From Exobasidium rhododendri (lineage: Eukaryota > Basidiomycota > Exobasidiomycetes > Exobasidiales > Exobasidiaceae), in contig CP110630.1 in the NCBI GenBank assembly GCA_026210745.1, forward strand, positions 1,550,001-1,614,000: a stretch of 64,000 bases of DNA, in the 5' to 3' direction. This document shows positions 62,764 through 64,000 of the stretch, in pieces (position 1 is the stretch's first letter; every line of letters starts with the position of its first letter). Under the pieces are notes generated by a model. The model was not told where the DNA came from, did not search any database, and saw only the letters and a program-made list of their open reading frames with translations. The position numbers were made by a program, and so were the translations under genes.

Positions 62764-64000
62764 TCACATCCACGCCGTTGGAATGGTAGACATGCACCTT
62801 GCCCACCTCTGCAGTCTTCCGTATTCCTCTGGTGCGACGACGGGCAACAAGCGTGAAGATCCATCACCGGGATACAGCTGACTTAGTGATCTGGCTGACT
62901 CACTGCCATCCTGCATGCCTCTTTTGAACTCTCTTGCCCTTCCTGCATTGCCCCACCCTGCGTCATCGTTGCAGCGGTCACCGCCATCATCACCATGGTC
63001 ATCATCATCATCATCATCGTCCCGAAGCAGTGCTCTTTGTAGATCTCTCGTCGTTACTCTCTCCTTTGCCGCATCCATGACATCATCTTGGGTGGCTTCC
63101 GCTGCTAGTCTTCTTTCTCCTGACATGGTCGCAATCCTTTCCTCGGCATCACACCAGAACATAGACCATGCTGGTAAAGTGTTCTCTCCCTCCTTTTTCA
63201 ATGTCGTATCGATCTTCGTGAATCCATTACTTCTCTCATAATACCATCGATTGACGGGATTGTCGCTACGACTCTTCCAGACTAGATCCTCTCCCACTCC
63301 AAAGCCTCCCTTCCCACCATTGTCGTTGAGAGCGTCCAACAAACCAAGACCGTGCACTTCATCTCGCAGTGCACCCCACAAAAAGTCGACTGCGCCACTT
63401 CCCTGTAGACTTGGCAAGACTGCAAACTTGTCAAGATAAGCGATTGCTTTGTGAGTGGAAGGGTCCTCGCCAGGCGCGTACTCGTGCGTCACAATAGCTG
63501 CTCCTTCGTAGTCACCAGTCACGATGACGAAGTCGAGATTGCCTTGGAGGCGCGCAAAGTACTCCTTTCGATTAAGTTTCCTTTTGAAGCTGGCTTCTAG
63601 TAGTCTGGTCATCTTATCCCAGTCTACCTCGTCGTACTTTTGAAGGATTCGGATGTCCAATCCCGGTCGAATAATAGTAGGCGTATGTCGCACATCTTGC
63701 CGACCAGCGAGTAGACGATGGGGTAAGGAAGGTGAGTGAGCGGCCTTGTTCGTGATTAGATTGGCAATCAGACTTTTTGGTGATCGATGAGAGACGACGA
63801 CACCTGAAGAGGTCTTGGGCATGTATGCAAGGCAATCTCGAACCATGGACAAATTACTCAACGCTGTGGGGTGCGACTCGTTCCAGATGAAACTGTTGGC
63901 GACGTGAGAATACTCGGAGGCCAGATTGATTGAAAGATGCGGGTTGCCTCCTCTTGCGTGTGATGGTATACCTCCTTCCCGATTGATGATCATCAATCGA
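62764..64000 (-). CDS. ARG2: N-acetylglutamate synthase, C-terminal part (window edge)
   Basis: The frame is open to the right edge, so the N-terminus lies outside; about 411 residues are visible. It begins in the linker typical of fungal NAGS ([62 protein letters not shown]). The GNAT-type acetyltransferase domain follows ([59 protein letters not shown]). After the usual end of the domain there is a ~120-residue extension with an eight-Asp run encoded by an ATC repeat. It makes N-acetylglutamate, the first step of mitochondrial arginine synthesis, and is normally feedback-inhibited by arginine. Confidence 0.93.
   Translation of the reverse strand, partial: RLMIINREGGIPSHARGGNPHLSINLASEYSHVANSFIWNESHPTALSNLSMVRDCLAYMPKTSSGVVVSHRSPKSLIANLITNKAAHSPSLPHRLLAGRQDVRHTPTIIRPGLDIRILQKYDEVDWDKMTRLLEASFKRKLNRKEYFARLQGNLDFVIVTGDYEGAAIVTHEYAPGEDPSTHKAIAYLDKFAVLPSLQGSGAVDFLWGALRDEVHGLGLLDALNDNGGKGGFGVGEDLVWKSRSDNPVNRWYYERSNGFTKIDTTLKKEGENTLPAWSMFWCDAEERIATMSGERRLAAEATQDDVMDAAKERVTTRDLQRALLRDDDDDDDDHGDDGGDRCNDDAGWGNAGRAREFKRGMQDGSESARSLSQLYPGDGSSRLLPVVAPEEYGRLQRWARCMSTIPTAWM
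63001..63018. repeat. (ATC)6 repeat encoding the Asp run in ARG2
   Basis: Six ATC triplets on the + strand, read as Asp codons (GAT) on the - strand within the C-terminal extension of ARG2. Confidence 0.85.

Noticed and set aside
1-64000. tRNA, rRNA, transposon, CRISPR or secondary-metabolite cluster
   Set aside because: No B-box-like GGTTCGANNCC in the spacers I read, no long terminal or inverted repeats, no transposase or synthase domains.

Overview
The window is nuclear DNA from a filamentous or yeast-like fungus. Short GT-AG introns (mostly 54-108 bp, often GTGAGT donors) interrupt nearly every gene, coding density is high, and UTRs and intergenic DNA are pyrimidine-rich. The gene set (MBF1, eIF4E, eIF3h, RRS1, HUS1, SET9, kinesin-5, homocitrate synthase, N-acetylglutamate synthase, fasciclin and cupredoxin-type secreted proteins) fits a basidiomycete. 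My best guess is Ustilaginomycotina, but the lineage is inferred from gene style and not proven. I saw no rRNA, tRNA, transposon, CRISPR or biosynthetic cluster.

Layout, left to right: the 3' end of an unknown + gene; MBF1 (-); ataxin-10-like (+); histidine phosphatase (-); LISK/RAF-like kinase with C1 finger (+); PrxQ/Dot5-type peroxiredoxin (-); MOSC/mARC-like (+); STE20/FRAY-like kinase (-); HUS1 (+); eIF3h (-); RRS1 (+); a possible SAC3/GANP-like protein (-); eIF4E (+); a nucleotidase-F-box-WD40 fusion (-); LYS20-type homocitrate synthase (-); PXB-PX protein (+); ERF2-type palmitoyltransferase (-); kinesin-5 (+); fasciclin GPI protein (-); a 1795-residue repeat protein (-); SET9 (+); ArAE-type membrane protein (+); MTM1 carrier (-); NIPSNAP (+); IST3 (-); secreted cupredoxin (-); GST (-); and the C-terminal part of ARG2 (-), cut by the right edge.

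Gene models were assembled by hand from splice signals, reading-frame phase and family conservation. Each multi-exon model quoted with a length sums to a whole number of codons. Most genes are housekeeping and lie in divergent or convergent pairs, with no shared pathway visible. The two most unusual items are the nucleotidase/F-box/WD40 fusion at 21449-24708, whose last ~20 residues look like the missing C-terminus of the nucleotidase, and the long repeat protein at 40341-45728, which carries modules I cannot assign. A third signal is the palindrome CACGTG. I found it seven times by eye, every time inside a divergent intergenic region. Several genes also depend on very small exons (5, 10, 12, 16, 28 and 31 nt, plus a stop-codon-only exon) that automatic annotation would probably miss.
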